Shown here one piece after another: positions 32,450 to 42,109 of a DNA stretch of 64,000 bases. The notes beneath the pieces were generated by a model, which searched no databases, was not told the origin of the DNA, and saw nothing but the letters and a program-made list of their open reading frames with translations. The stretch lies in the NCBI RefSeq assembly GCF_013373865.1, contig NC_050467.1, positions 8,734,583-8,798,582 on the forward strand, in the 5' to 3' direction. The position numbers and the translations under genes were made by a program. Numbering within the stretch: position 1 is the stretch's first letter; the number at the start of each line of letters is the position of its first letter. The DNA comes from Monomorium pharaonis (lineage: Eukaryota > Arthropoda > Insecta > Hymenoptera > Formicidae).

Positions 32450-34309
32450 ATGCCGCTCGACTCCGGTTCGGCGGGCGCGAGCTCACTAGCGAACAACGCT
32501 ATTGCGTGGAGGAGGCGACGAGGTACAATAAAGGCTTCATGTACGCGAATCGAAACATTTGTCAATAGCGTGAATGAAGTAACTCCGGAAATCGCGGCTC
32601 AGTTAGAAGAAAGACGGTCGCGGTTAGAAATCATTTTTAACGAATATGACGATATACAATCTAAAATCGAATCAATAGAAGGAGGTAACGAAGAAGTTAG
32701 CGATAGAGCAAATTTCGAGGAGGCGTATTATGCGTTGTGTGCGCAAATTCGACAATTAATGAGGCCCGTATCAGCGCAACCGGTAGTACAGCCGCGGGCG
32801 TTGCGAAGCCCAACGCAGTACAGTACGGAGCATGCTGCCCACGTGCGTTTACCAAAGATTAATCTACCTAATTTTTGTGGAAATTACGACGAATGGTTTC
32901 CTTTCTATGATTCATTTAAGACATTAATTCATGATAACGAATCGTTAAGTAACATTCAAAAATTTCAATATTTGCGATCGTCCTTGGCCGGCCAGGCGAT
33001 AAATGTTGTGAACGCTTTGGAAATATCGGAGCGGAATTACGACCTCGCTTGGAGTCTGCTTAAGGAACGATACGACAACAAACGAATCATCGTTCAATCG
33101 CATGTAAAAGCCATGCTAGAGCTAACGGCAATAAACAAAGAAAATGCTAACGGATTAAGGCAAATATCGGATGGCGTTTCAAGACATATACGGGCATTGA
33201 CCGCGCTGGGACGTCCGGCTGACAAGTGGGACGACCTCTTAATCTATATTATAAGCGCGAAATTAGATTCCGTTACCTCTCGAGAGTGGCATGCCTCACT
33301 GAAGGGCACAGAGTTACCCACACTGAAACAGTTTCTAGAGTTCGTTGCTCACCGCTGCCAGACGTTGGAGGTGGTGAGCAAGAGAGACGTGAGCGTGCCT
33401 GGTCGAGCGGGTGCGCGGGCACAGGGCGGCAATGGCGGACGGCAAGCGGCGTGTGTCGCTACGGTTCGCGGCAAGTGCTATTATTGTATGGGCGAGCACA
33501 CGGTTTATGCGTGCAAGGAGTTTTTAAAGTTGCCCATTGATCGGCGAATAACTGAGATGCGTCGACGAAAAATTTGCCTAAACTGCCTGCGCACCTCGAC
33601 GCACGCGGCCAACAAATGTACGTCGGGCGGTTGCAGAACGTGCGGTTTAAAGCACTACACTCTTTTGCATTCGACGCGCGAGCCGGGGGGCGATGGCGCG
33701 AATCCGCGCGGCAATGAGTCAAACGGATCGTCCGGCACGGTGAATGCGGCTAGCGTTAGCGCGCACGCGGCGGTCGAGCGGAGCGGACGGGACGTGCTGT
33801 TGTCTACGGCGATTATCTATGTTTATGATAAAAACAATACACGCAGAATGTGTCGAGTTCTCCTCGATTCTGGCTCGCAAGTAAATTTCATAACGGGCGA
33901 ATTTCTCGGTGCCCTGCGTCTCGCGCCGCGACCGACGAGTATATCTATTTCCGGTATAGGCGGTGCGTCGTCAATGTCAAATCAAATAGCCAATGTGAAA
34001 CTAAGATCACGCGTGAATTCGTTTACGGCGAACATAGACTGCGTGGTTGCAGATCGAATCACGGACGGAATACCCGCGACCACCATAAAGCGCCGGGCAT
34101 TTAAACTGCCGGCCGGAATTAAACTCGCAGACCCGCAATTCAACATGTCGGCAAATGTAGACATGTTGATCGGCACGGAGTTGTTCTGGCGGTTGTTATG
34201 CGTGGGACAAATCGCGGCTAATTCTGATCATCCGACACTGCAGAAAACGCGTCTCGGCTGGATTCTCGCTGGACGCACCATCAACAACTCATCTCCAACT
34301 AACGAAGCG
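32450..34309 (+). pseudogene. BEL/Pao Gag-protease, truncated
   Basis: The frame is open from ATG 32450 (MPLDSGSAGASSL) to the palindrome centre. Residues about 20-110 contain a coiled-coil-like stretch (VTPEIAAQLEERRSRLEII). Residues about 130-310 are the DUF1759 Gag domain of BEL elements, with LPKINLPNFCGNYDEWFPFY and FQYLRSSLAGQA. A zinc region follows with CYYCMGEHTVYAC, CLNCLRTSTHAANKC and CRTCGLKH (about 345-405). The aspartic protease has VLLDSGSQVNFI (about 470). The BEL pol that should follow is absent; at AGRTINNSSPTNEA the sequence enters the inverted copy and any longer ORF beyond is an artefact. Gag and protease look undamaged up to there, so the rearrangement may be recent. Confidence 0.88.
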
Positions 34310-35013
34310 TGCAATACGCGCGCTTCGTTAGTTGGAGATGAGTCGTTGATGGTGCGTCCAGCGAGAATCCAGCCGAGACGCGTTTTCTGCAGTGTCGGAT
34401 GATCAGAATTAGCCGCGATTTGTCCCACGCATAACAACCGCCAGAACAACTCCGTGCCGATCAACATGTCTACATTTGCCGACATGTTGAATTGCGGGTC
34501 TGCGAGTTTAATTCCGGCCGGCAGTTTAAATGCCCGGCGCTTTATGGTGGTCGCGGGTATTCCGTCCGTGATTCGATCTGCAACCACGCAGTCTATGTTC
34601 GCCGTAAACGAATTCACGCGTGATCTTAGTTTCACATTGGCTATTTGATTTGACATTGACGACGCACCGCCTATACCGGAAATAGATATACTCGTCGGTC
34701 GCGGCGCGAGACGCAGGGCACCGAGAAATTCGCCCGTTATGAAATTTACTTGCGAGCCAGAATCGAGGAGAACTCGACACATTCTGCGTGTATTGTTTTT
34801 ATCATAAACATAGATAATCGCCGTAGACAACAGCACGTCCCGTCCGCTCCGCTCGACCGCCGCGTGCGCGCTAACGCTAGCCGCATTCACCGTGCCGGAC
34901 GATCCGTTTGACTCATTGCCGCGCGGATTCGCGCCATCGCCCCCCCGGCTCGCGCGTCGAATGCAAAAGAGTGTTGTGCTTTAAACCGCACGTTCTGCAA
35001 CCGCCCGACGTAC
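33618..35013. repeat. 0.7-kb near-perfect inverted repeat inside the BEL element
   Basis: Left arm 33618-34309 and right arm 34321-35013 are reverse complements with an 11-base centre (TGCAATACGCG). I find only a few mismatches (for instance INNSS against INDSS, and CACTACAC against CACAACAC) and a one-base difference in a C run. Both strands therefore encode the same protease region (minus-strand ORF 34228-34890). Confidence 0.95.
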
Positions 35014-36244
35014 ACGGCCAACAACTGTATTGTAGAGAAAGGAGCAGCAGTCCGGTGCAGCCGGAGGCGACGCCGGGGAGGAAGCATGCGCCCCTACATC
35101 CGACAACCAGGATGGAGGAAGCCCCAGCCGGCGCGGTAGCCACGGCCCCGAGGAGTAGGCCGGACGGGGCCTGATCAACCCCGAGCCGGCTCAGCGGCAG
35201 CCGAGACAGCCAAGGACATCGTGGCGTGCAATCCGCGGCCTTCAAATTACGCGGCGTCATGACCAGAGGCGCCCTCGGACGCTGAGATCCTGCAGGACGG
35301 GCGTAGGACCCCCCATCGACTAGCGATCGGTGTGCGCAAATCGAAGCGCGATCGATGCGCGGGCCGCTGCCGGCGTCCGCGGCGCCCCCGACCGCTCACG
35401 GTTCGTCACTGTTCGGCGAGATAGCAACGAGAGCGGTTCCACGGCCATCGACGACGCTACCCTGCTTGTAAGGCCACCACTTCGACCACGCGGTAAGAGC
35501 GAAGACGGCCGGCCCGGCCTTTAGTGAGAATTAATTACCCTACCGAGCGTTCGGTAGGCGGATCTATTATTCTCGGGATACCGAGAGTCGAGTCACCGCG
35601 TAGCAGGGCCGTGTCGATCTTCGCCTCGTATAGAGTAGTTATTGCGCCTATTGTCTCCTCCCTCAGGGAATATGTCGAGCCGACAGTCGATCTTTGTATT
35701 TGCGTAAGAAGTAAAGTCTCGCGACGGGATAGCGCGTACAGTAATATCCGCCGGGATTCATCTGCCGCATACCGAGAGTGTGAGCCGGTTGTGCAATACC
35801 GAGGCGGGCTTCCGCAGATAAGGATTTCTGCACGGAATGCGCAAGTTACGTAGCGGCCTATCCCGTTTATCGCCTATTAAGTATTGTTAACGTCGTGTGT
35901 CGTCATATTGAAGTAGATTGTATTCTGTGTAGAGTAAGCTTTGAGCTATTGTGAATGTTGAGTTAAGTACGCCATAGCCGTACCGGTCAGTGCGTTATAA
36001 TGATTAGATTGTAATCGATGGCAACGCAGTTGCCATCCTAACTTCAATACATGCTTATTATATTTATTCAGTCGATCTAGTTATTCACGCGAGACCTCTC
36101 CTCTCCTATTCCGCGTGCCGAGAAAGAACCTCGCCCCTCTGCCATTTCGTGTGAAGGCTGGCTAGCCGGCATTCGGCCGTCGTGCGAAGTACCGAGAGTA
36201 TCGCGAGTTTTGTGCGGCGCGAATTACGCGCCTGGCGCCCAACC
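35014..36244 (+). other. GC-rich LTR-like sequence ending in a primer-site-like motif
   Basis: Beyond the right arm of the palindrome, the sequence is GC-rich to about 35530, then LTR-like. A TATA-type TATTATATTTATTC lies at 36057, and TGGCGCCCAACC at 36233-36244 resembles a primer-binding site. The stretch ACCTCGCCCCTCTGCC (36128) recurs as GACCTTGCCCCTCTGCC in the block at 24338-26115, so the two are related. Tips are not resolved. ORFs at 35330-35853 show no family features. Confidence 0.4.
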
Positions 36245-36431
36245 TTTTGTTGAGAAGCACGGCGAAGTTGCAGACGCAAAGAAAGTAACGTTGCAAAATA
36301 CAAGTTATTTAACTCTTTCGCTTGCCATAGTCTGTTCGTTTTCGTTGCATGAATGTAACAGTGCAGCAAAAAAAACAAATAAGTTTTATATGTGCTTCTA
36401 TCACAGTGGTGAGTATAGTATAATATACAAA

Positions 36432-36638
36432 ATGGGTTTTGCAAAATTTTGCAACAATTCTTCACTGAAAGGCTATGTAGCGAAAATATTTCCAAAAGAT
36501 CGTAAAATACAGGCAAAAAATGTTGGGCGTAAAGATCGTATACCCACAGAAAATTTTTGTGTTGCTTGTTGGAAAACGCCAAATGTAAATAAAAGTAAAA
36601 AAATTTTAGTATATATTGTTTTAAAATATTGTACTTAA
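36432..36638 (+). pseudogene. THAP zinc-finger fragment
   Basis: The reading MGFAKFCNNSSLKGYVAKIF followed by FPKD and VGRKDRIPTENFCVAC matches the pattern of a THAP domain: an N-terminal Cys, NNS, KGY/F, FPKD, a GRKDWxP-like block and a later Cys. The first Cys pair seems reduced to one (a family member would have C-x2-4-C), the conserved tryptophan of the GRKDW block is Arg here, and the last C-x2-H pair is not complete (ACWKT). THAP domains bind DNA in P-element-type transposases and in many host regulators. With the domain incomplete and a stop at 36638, this is most likely a decayed fragment. Which kind of protein it came from cannot be told. Confidence 0.5.
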
Positions 36639-36639
36639 A

Positions 36640-37371
36640 AAGAACATAATATTTGGTTTCTTTAAAACATTTATTTTTATCTGTATTAAATTATAATGTT
36701 AATTAAAAGGTTTGTGTGTTTTAAATATGAGTTCTTAAACGGAAGTTTTTAAACAATCAAAAATGGTCTTCTGATAACAGATCTCTGCTTGGAAAATCTC
36801 TAGATAATTTTAAGAGATTTACCGTATGCGTATCGCGAGATAGCGCATACAAATAACGAAAGCAAACGTGGGAAAATCGAATGATCGTGCAGAAATCATG
36901 GAAAATACTTTTTTCCACAACTCACACCATCTATTGAAAACAATGAAATAATGGATTACTTGTAAAAGAACTGATCCATGAGAAATCGGTGACTTTCTGA
37001 ATGAAATAGAAACACGAAAAAGACAACTTTTAATCCATATGTAACAAAAAATATCAAGGCTCATGGTAGTGGTTCACGCCAAGTAAACGTGCAGCGCGAG
37101 ACCGACTGTATTCTTTACGCGAGTACGCGACTTGCGAGCACTCGAGATTGTCGGATCTTAAAAACGGCTAAACCAATCGAGTTCTAACTTAATCGAAAGC
37201 TTGGGGTCGATATACTATATATCTGAAAACTGTATTTATTTTTCCTTTACATGTCCTATGAGTGAAGGTATTGCGACGCAAAGTTCGAATTGTCAATATT
37301 TTATTTAAGATACGTTATCATCATCATCATTGTCAGCCTTGTAAATATCTCTACGATGCCGCCATGAGAGA
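36640..37371. other. AT-rich DNA without recognised feature
   Basis: No family seen. The minus ORF at 36819-37064 has no recognisable motif. Confidence 0.4.
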
Positions 37372-37471
37372 CGAAATTCCATCTTGTGTATCTGTTACAA
37401 TGGTTGCGTTCGGCGGAGAATGTAACGGTGAAACTGTTGCAAAATTCTTTAATATGATTGGTTTATACATT
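37372..37471. repeat. Left flank repeat, inverted copy at 38455-38600
   Basis: AATATGATTGGTT and GAAACTGTTG words and surrounding sequence recur inverted at about 38470-38600, so the LTR-like block between them is bracketed by inverted copies of one sequence. This may be a TIR remnant. Confidence 0.5.
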
Positions 37472-38449
37472 TGTGACGATGCCCCGTTGAAGCATCGTTA
37501 CTCAGCGAAAAGAGCCGCCGATCGCCATAAGACCCTATGGCAAAAAGGCGCGAAGCGCCGGCTCCCAAATTTAATACATTCTCAAACGGCCACGACGAAG
37601 GACACAGCAAGGAAACGCGACCTGACAAACGGCGTCGTTGCCACGCACGCGCACCGGCTCCTCCGAGAGCGAGGAAAACCGCGGCGCGCGGAGGTACCCG
37701 AAACCAAGACGGAAATCTCCGAAGTTGGCGCCTCCACCGTATAAAAAATCGGTGGAGGCAACTCCAAGATCATCTTGTCACCCGACACAATTCCGAACAC
37801 TCGATCCAGAAAAATCATTCTTTATCATACAGCTAGCAAAAAGCAAACGTGGTGAAGCGTCTTCGCCTCGACCGAGCGTTCTTGGTAAGAAGCGTCACCT
37901 GGCAAAGGGAGTGGAGAGTCTTCGCCCCTGCCGGAAGTTCTTGGCCGCCAGTTAGTAACGCCGCTAAGCCTACCTACGCCAAATTCTTCCGCCCGAGGAG
38001 GGGGGGAGTAAGTGTCTTACGCTCCGTCAAGCGTTTTGGCCGAAACAACAGCAACCCGTACGTTCTCTCCCACTCTACCTTAGGGGCAAGGCTCGCGAAA
38101 TTCACCGCCGCACCCGCGTACCCGAATTCTCCGCGCACCCGACAACTGACGCTCCCGCAGCACGCACCAACTACACCGCGAAACATCGCGTACGCGCCTC
38201 GCGCTATTTGAAATCTGCGCGCGCAACTTCTCGTATAGAAGCGTTACAAATTAGAAAAGGCTGCAACAGCAATCTATAGAAAACCTGTAAATATCTGTAC
38301 ATAAGTTGTTATAAAGACATTTTAGTTATAATAAAAACCTTCTTTTTTACTAAAAACTCAAACATCTCGTGTCAGCGTTATTTCTACTTCCTTTCCGCTC
38401 AAACCTCTCACGAGCTACTCCGCAGTACAAGAGACACGGTTGTTTGACA
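37472..38449 (+). mobile_element. LTR-like block, TGTGACGATG...TTTGACA
   Basis: 978 bp. TATAAAAAA at 37740 and AATAAAAACC at 38330 are placed like a promoter and polyadenylation signal. No TSD is visible, and no PBS follows. The 160-codon ORF at 37262-37744 crosses its left edge and is not considered a gene. Confidence 0.4.
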
Positions 38450-38573
38450 TTTAGATCCGACAAGAACCAAGAGTAAGAACCAATCATATTGGAGTATTTT
38501 ACAACAGTTTCATCGCTACAGTCTCCGCTTAAACGCAGCAAATGTGCCGTTCGCATTGTGACTATAGCACCAT

Positions 38574-39165
38574 GGAGTGAGTCACAGATGTGCACAGTAA
38601 TAAACGGACACAGCAGGCTAAGTGAAACGGACACAGTAACAAACGGACACAGACCAAACGGACACAATAATAAACGGACACAGTAACAAACGGACACAGT
38701 AACAAACGGACACATTAACAAACGGACACAGTAATAGACGGACACAGTAACAAACGGACACAAACCAAATGCGCACACTGCACATGCGCACACGGAAAGT
38801 CGCAAACCCATGTGATGCAGTGAATGCTTTGGACGGACGCACGCACGCACGCACGCACGCACGCACACGGAGGAGTGCAAAGGGGGCCTTCGGCCCCTCT
38901 CCCGCACCCACCCCATCCAAGTCGCTAATCTATGTGGACTTTACTCTGCTTGCAATGTACATGGATTGCATTTGGTCCGTGCGCGCATGTGCAGTGTGCG
39001 CATTTGGTCTGTGTCCGTTTGTTACTGTATCCGTTTCGCACTGTGTCCGTTTGTTACTGTGTCCGTTTATTACTATGTCCGTTTAATCTGTGTCCGTTTG
39101 TTACTGTGTCCATTTCACTCAGCCTGCTGTGTCCGTTTATTACTGTGCGCATCTAGGATGCTCCC
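38574..39165. mobile_element. TIR element with inward-facing 16-bp arrays, copy 1
   Basis: The left arm begins GGAGTGAGTCACAGATG and the inverse of the right arm begins GGGAGCATCCTAGATG. Then both run CACAGTAATAAACGGACACA. GCACCAT flanks both sides (38567-38573, 39166-39172), with a wider 9-bp match at 7 of 9. Each arm holds a tandem array with 16-base period (consensus ACGGACACAGTAACAA) pointing inward. The centre has a GCAC microsatellite and the GC-rich hairpin GGGGGCCTTCGGCCCC. No transposase. Closely related to 51926-52590. Confidence 0.8.
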
Positions 39166-39172
39166 GCACCAT

Positions 39173-39670
39173 ATATAAATCACATAGTTTGCCAGAGGCT
39201 CGCTCGCGCTACGCACCAGCTCGGGCTAAGTGACGTGAAGTTATGTTGAGGTTATATTATGACAGTTTCGTGAAGTAGTTGTTTTGTCATCTAATGTATC
39301 CTTCAACAATAATTTTAGTTGTAATTAGATTTTTATATGAAAATTTTAGTTGTAATAAATTTCGGGAAGCATAATAATAATTCGCTGTAAGTGACGCGCA
39401 GCGTGAGATTACGAAACAGTTTCGTGATTTGTGCTTTATTATTATCGATAATAGTGTCGATGGTAAAACTTCGAGAGAGAGAGGGAGAAAGAGGCAGAGA
39501 GAGAACGAAGAAAACGGACAGCGGAAAGAGCGGGGACGGAAAAGAGTAAAAAGTGGAGTCATTTGAGGTACTCAAATTTTTACACATTTTCATATGTTTT
39601 ACATAAAAAACGTATATGATAGCTCTGAAGCTGATTGTTTCATATTATGTATTTATTAGTATAAGTGTAA
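39173..39670. other. Spacer with purine-rich patch
   Basis: A GA-rich run lies at 39472-39540. No gene seen. Confidence 0.4.
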
Positions 39671-39674
39671 TAAC

Positions 39675-39905
39675 GGGGAGCGTCCGAAATGGCCACGTTC
39701 GAAATGGCCACGCGTAAATTTGACCACGTTCGAAATAGACACGTTCGAAACGGCCACGTTCAGAACGGCCACGTTCGAAACGGCCACGTTCGGAACGGCC
39801 AGGTTCAGAACGGCCACGTTCAAAACGGCCACGGTCGAAACGGCCACGGTCGAAACGGCTACGGTCGAAACGGTCACGTTCAAAATGGCCACGTTCGAAA
39901 TAGTG
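39675..39905. repeat. 15-bp tandem array with GGGGAGCGTCC tip
   Basis: GGGGAGCGTCC (39675) is followed by about 14 units of GGCCACGTTCGAAAC with drift. The tip agrees with the right tip (inverse GGAGCGTCC) of the element at 51926-52590. The matching inverted half is absent, so this may be one arm of a related TIR element. A related array lies at 48960-49207 in inverse orientation. Confidence 0.75.
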
Positions 39906-39960
39906 ACGTATGTTTTACTTGATTCCTAATACAATGCACATGGGTTAGCGACTTGGATGG

Positions 39961-40616
39961 TGTTCGCGACTCGGCGACGAGATTGCTGGTTAGCCACTGA
40001 GGATGAGAGGACGTTCGTGGAACAGGTGTTAAATTAAATGCACTACACGTGCATTTACTAAATGCAATTACGTGTCACGTGGATTCATCGTGATGTCAGA
40101 TTCGTACCGTATATTTATCACAGATCTTATTGAGACACGTTACATGCGGTTATTCGGTTTTGAGCACACTAATGAGATTGTCTAGAGTCATTAAACAATG
40201 TCCACTCACTCGGTAGAAATTATATTAATTAATTCGTTACCGGTGACGACGATGATGCCCGTGAGCCGGTATCACGCGGCGCCGGCATGCGCGTAGAGTG
40301 GTGAGCTTGAGCCTCTCGATGTTGATGCACTAGAGCAGTACGGATGAGTCTCTCAATAATAATTAAATGAGTCCTTCTTTGAGTAATTGTCGGATGAATC
40401 TCCTATGATCTCACGAATAGATTCGAGCATCAAAAACTATGTCGAAACAATAGCACAATGAACGAAAATGAACCGCCGCCATAGAGCACACGTATCGAAG
40501 TAGATAATTCTGATGATATGCGCATGCTGGCGCACCACGATCTACGCGAACGGTGATCGATAGCTGCTGCCACCTGACGTGACGGCGCGAACTCAGTACA
40601 TGCTGAATCCCGAACA
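39961..40616 (-). mobile_element. Solo LTR, TSD GATGG (family of three, copy A)
   Basis: TGTTCGCGAC (39961) to AATCCCGAACA (40616), with perfect 5-bp TSD GATGG (39956-39960, 40617-40621). Related copies are at 47505-47899 and 59047-59704. Minus orientation is chosen by comparison with 59047-59704. No internal coding is attached, so the element type (gypsy, BEL or copia) is open. Confidence 0.8.
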
Positions 40617-40667
40617 GATGGAGTGGGTGCGGGAAGAGGGCCAAAAGCCTCCCTTGAACCCCCCCCC

Positions 40668-40721
40668 CGTGTGTGTGTGTGTGTGCGCGCGCGCGCGCGC
40701 ATGTGTGTGTGTGTGTGTATA
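40668..40721. repeat. Compound microsatellite (GT)(GC)(GT)(AT)
   Basis: GT, GC and TA dinucleotide runs following a run of nine C. Confidence 0.95.
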
Positions 40722-41399
40722 TATATATTTGCAACTTTTTTCTAATAATGTAATTATTTAAGATGTTACTATTAATTAATAAAAGTGATCATTATTTAGA
40801 TTTCTAAACATTTCTAAATATATATTTTAAATATATTTCTGATAATATTATCCTTATTCTTCGTCGTACTTATTCTTAGTCGCATATATAATTACCAATA
40901 GCTTGGTAATAGGAGATAAAATCTTTGTCCTTGCAACACTTATTAGATGCAGAACTGTATATCTCATAGCATCTCATTCATCTCATTATTAAACCTAGAC
41001 TGTCATACCGAAATATTTTTGTACCCCAAGGCAAATTTAATTACATCTTCTAATTTAGCAGATGAAAAAATTAACTCTGGTCACTGACCATAATTTAATT
41101 TAAAGTCTTAAGAATCTAGAGAGACACTAGCTGGCGTTGGAATGTTGTTAATTTTCGAGCAATGCAGATATAAAGTAAAAATAGAGCATGTTTATACCCA
41201 AATTTGACATTTATGTATGCATTTTGTTAGGATAACGCCATACAAAACATACTTCTTTCGTGTTTACATTTCGTTCGGATAGGCATTCGCCATAAAAAGA
41301 TCGGTACTACGGCTGCGTTTGTACAAGTTGAAATGTTCCTGTATGTGAAAATACAGTGGGGACCATAGTGGGAACAACAGTGGCGAGTGCCACTTTTTA
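40722..41399. other. AT-rich unique DNA
   Basis: No ORF, TIR or recognised repeat. Confidence 0.4.
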
Positions 41400-41541
41400 A
41401 GTCATAAAAATATTTTAATAATTTTTTTTATTTTAATCAAGTGACACAGTAGCGGCGCGACGCCAAGTACAAAAAGAATCGCGCCGCATGATGCAAACTT
41501 CACTGCGCAAATATTGCGGCGCTACTACGCTTTATCTGGAA
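41400..41541 (-). repeat. Dispersed repeat, copy 2, distal half
   Basis: Inverse match to 24100-24185 (AGTAGCGGCGCGACGCC, AAGAATCGCGCCGCATGATG). It continues at 47185-47440 beyond the inserted elements, which are bracketed by CTTTATCTGGAA (41530-41541) and CTTTATCTGAAA (47185-47196). Confidence 0.7.
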
Positions 41542-42109
41542 ACAAAAAACAAACAAACATAAAGAGCTCGTTATTGCTAAGTAAAAATAATACGATAAAC
41601 GGGTCAATATATCGAGCTAAGACAAATTATCCTAATATATTTTTTTTATTTATTTATTTCACATAATCCTTACCTTTCGGCTTAGAATGACTTCCGGTTT
41701 TCATACATTTGGTGCTGGTCATAATAATAACTTTACAATATATATCTATCTATATATATAAAATACAATCCACAATATCCGAACATTTGTAATATAACAT
41801 AAAGGTGTAAACTTCATAAACAATTCCATATAAACTCTATAATCAACTTCATAAACTTTGGTGTACTAACTGCTTAAATTAACTTCAATTAAAAGATAAA
41901 AAAAATTTTAATTGAACTAAAATTAAATGAAATTAAAAATTAAAACTAAGATTAAAGATTAAAGTTAAAATTAAAGTTAAGAATAGAATCGAAATTACGT
42001 TGGATTATTAAATTATAAATTAATTCAGTGTTGGAACTTTAGACCATTAAACATTTCAATAAACGATTTATCATCCAGTAACAATAACAAATGACAATTG
42101 AGACAGTCT

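Larger units (their letters stand above)
31437..35013 (+). mobile_element. BEL/Pao element, 5' part, with an inverted duplication
   Basis: The LTR is 31437-32133, the primer site follows, and gag-protease runs from 32450. At 34309 the coding sequence turns back on itself: 34321-35013 is an inverted copy of 33618-34309. RT, RNase H and integrase are missing and no 3' LTR with the same sequence is seen in the window. The copy is therefore truncated and rearranged. Confidence 0.85.

Noticed and set aside
34228..34890. 220-codon minus ORF as a separate protease gene
   Set aside because: It is the inverted copy of the BEL protease region at 33618-34309, not an independent gene.
36106..36582. 158-codon minus ORF
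   Set aside because: It is antisense to the THAP-like reading and an LTR end; no recognisable domain.
37262..37744. 160-codon plus ORF
   Set aside because: It crosses the left edge of an LTR-like block; part of it recurs inverted near 38500, so it is repeat sequence.
38350..38916. 188-codon minus-strand ORF
   Set aside because: It runs from an LTR-like block into 16-bp arrays and a GCAC repeat; composition reflects the repeats only.
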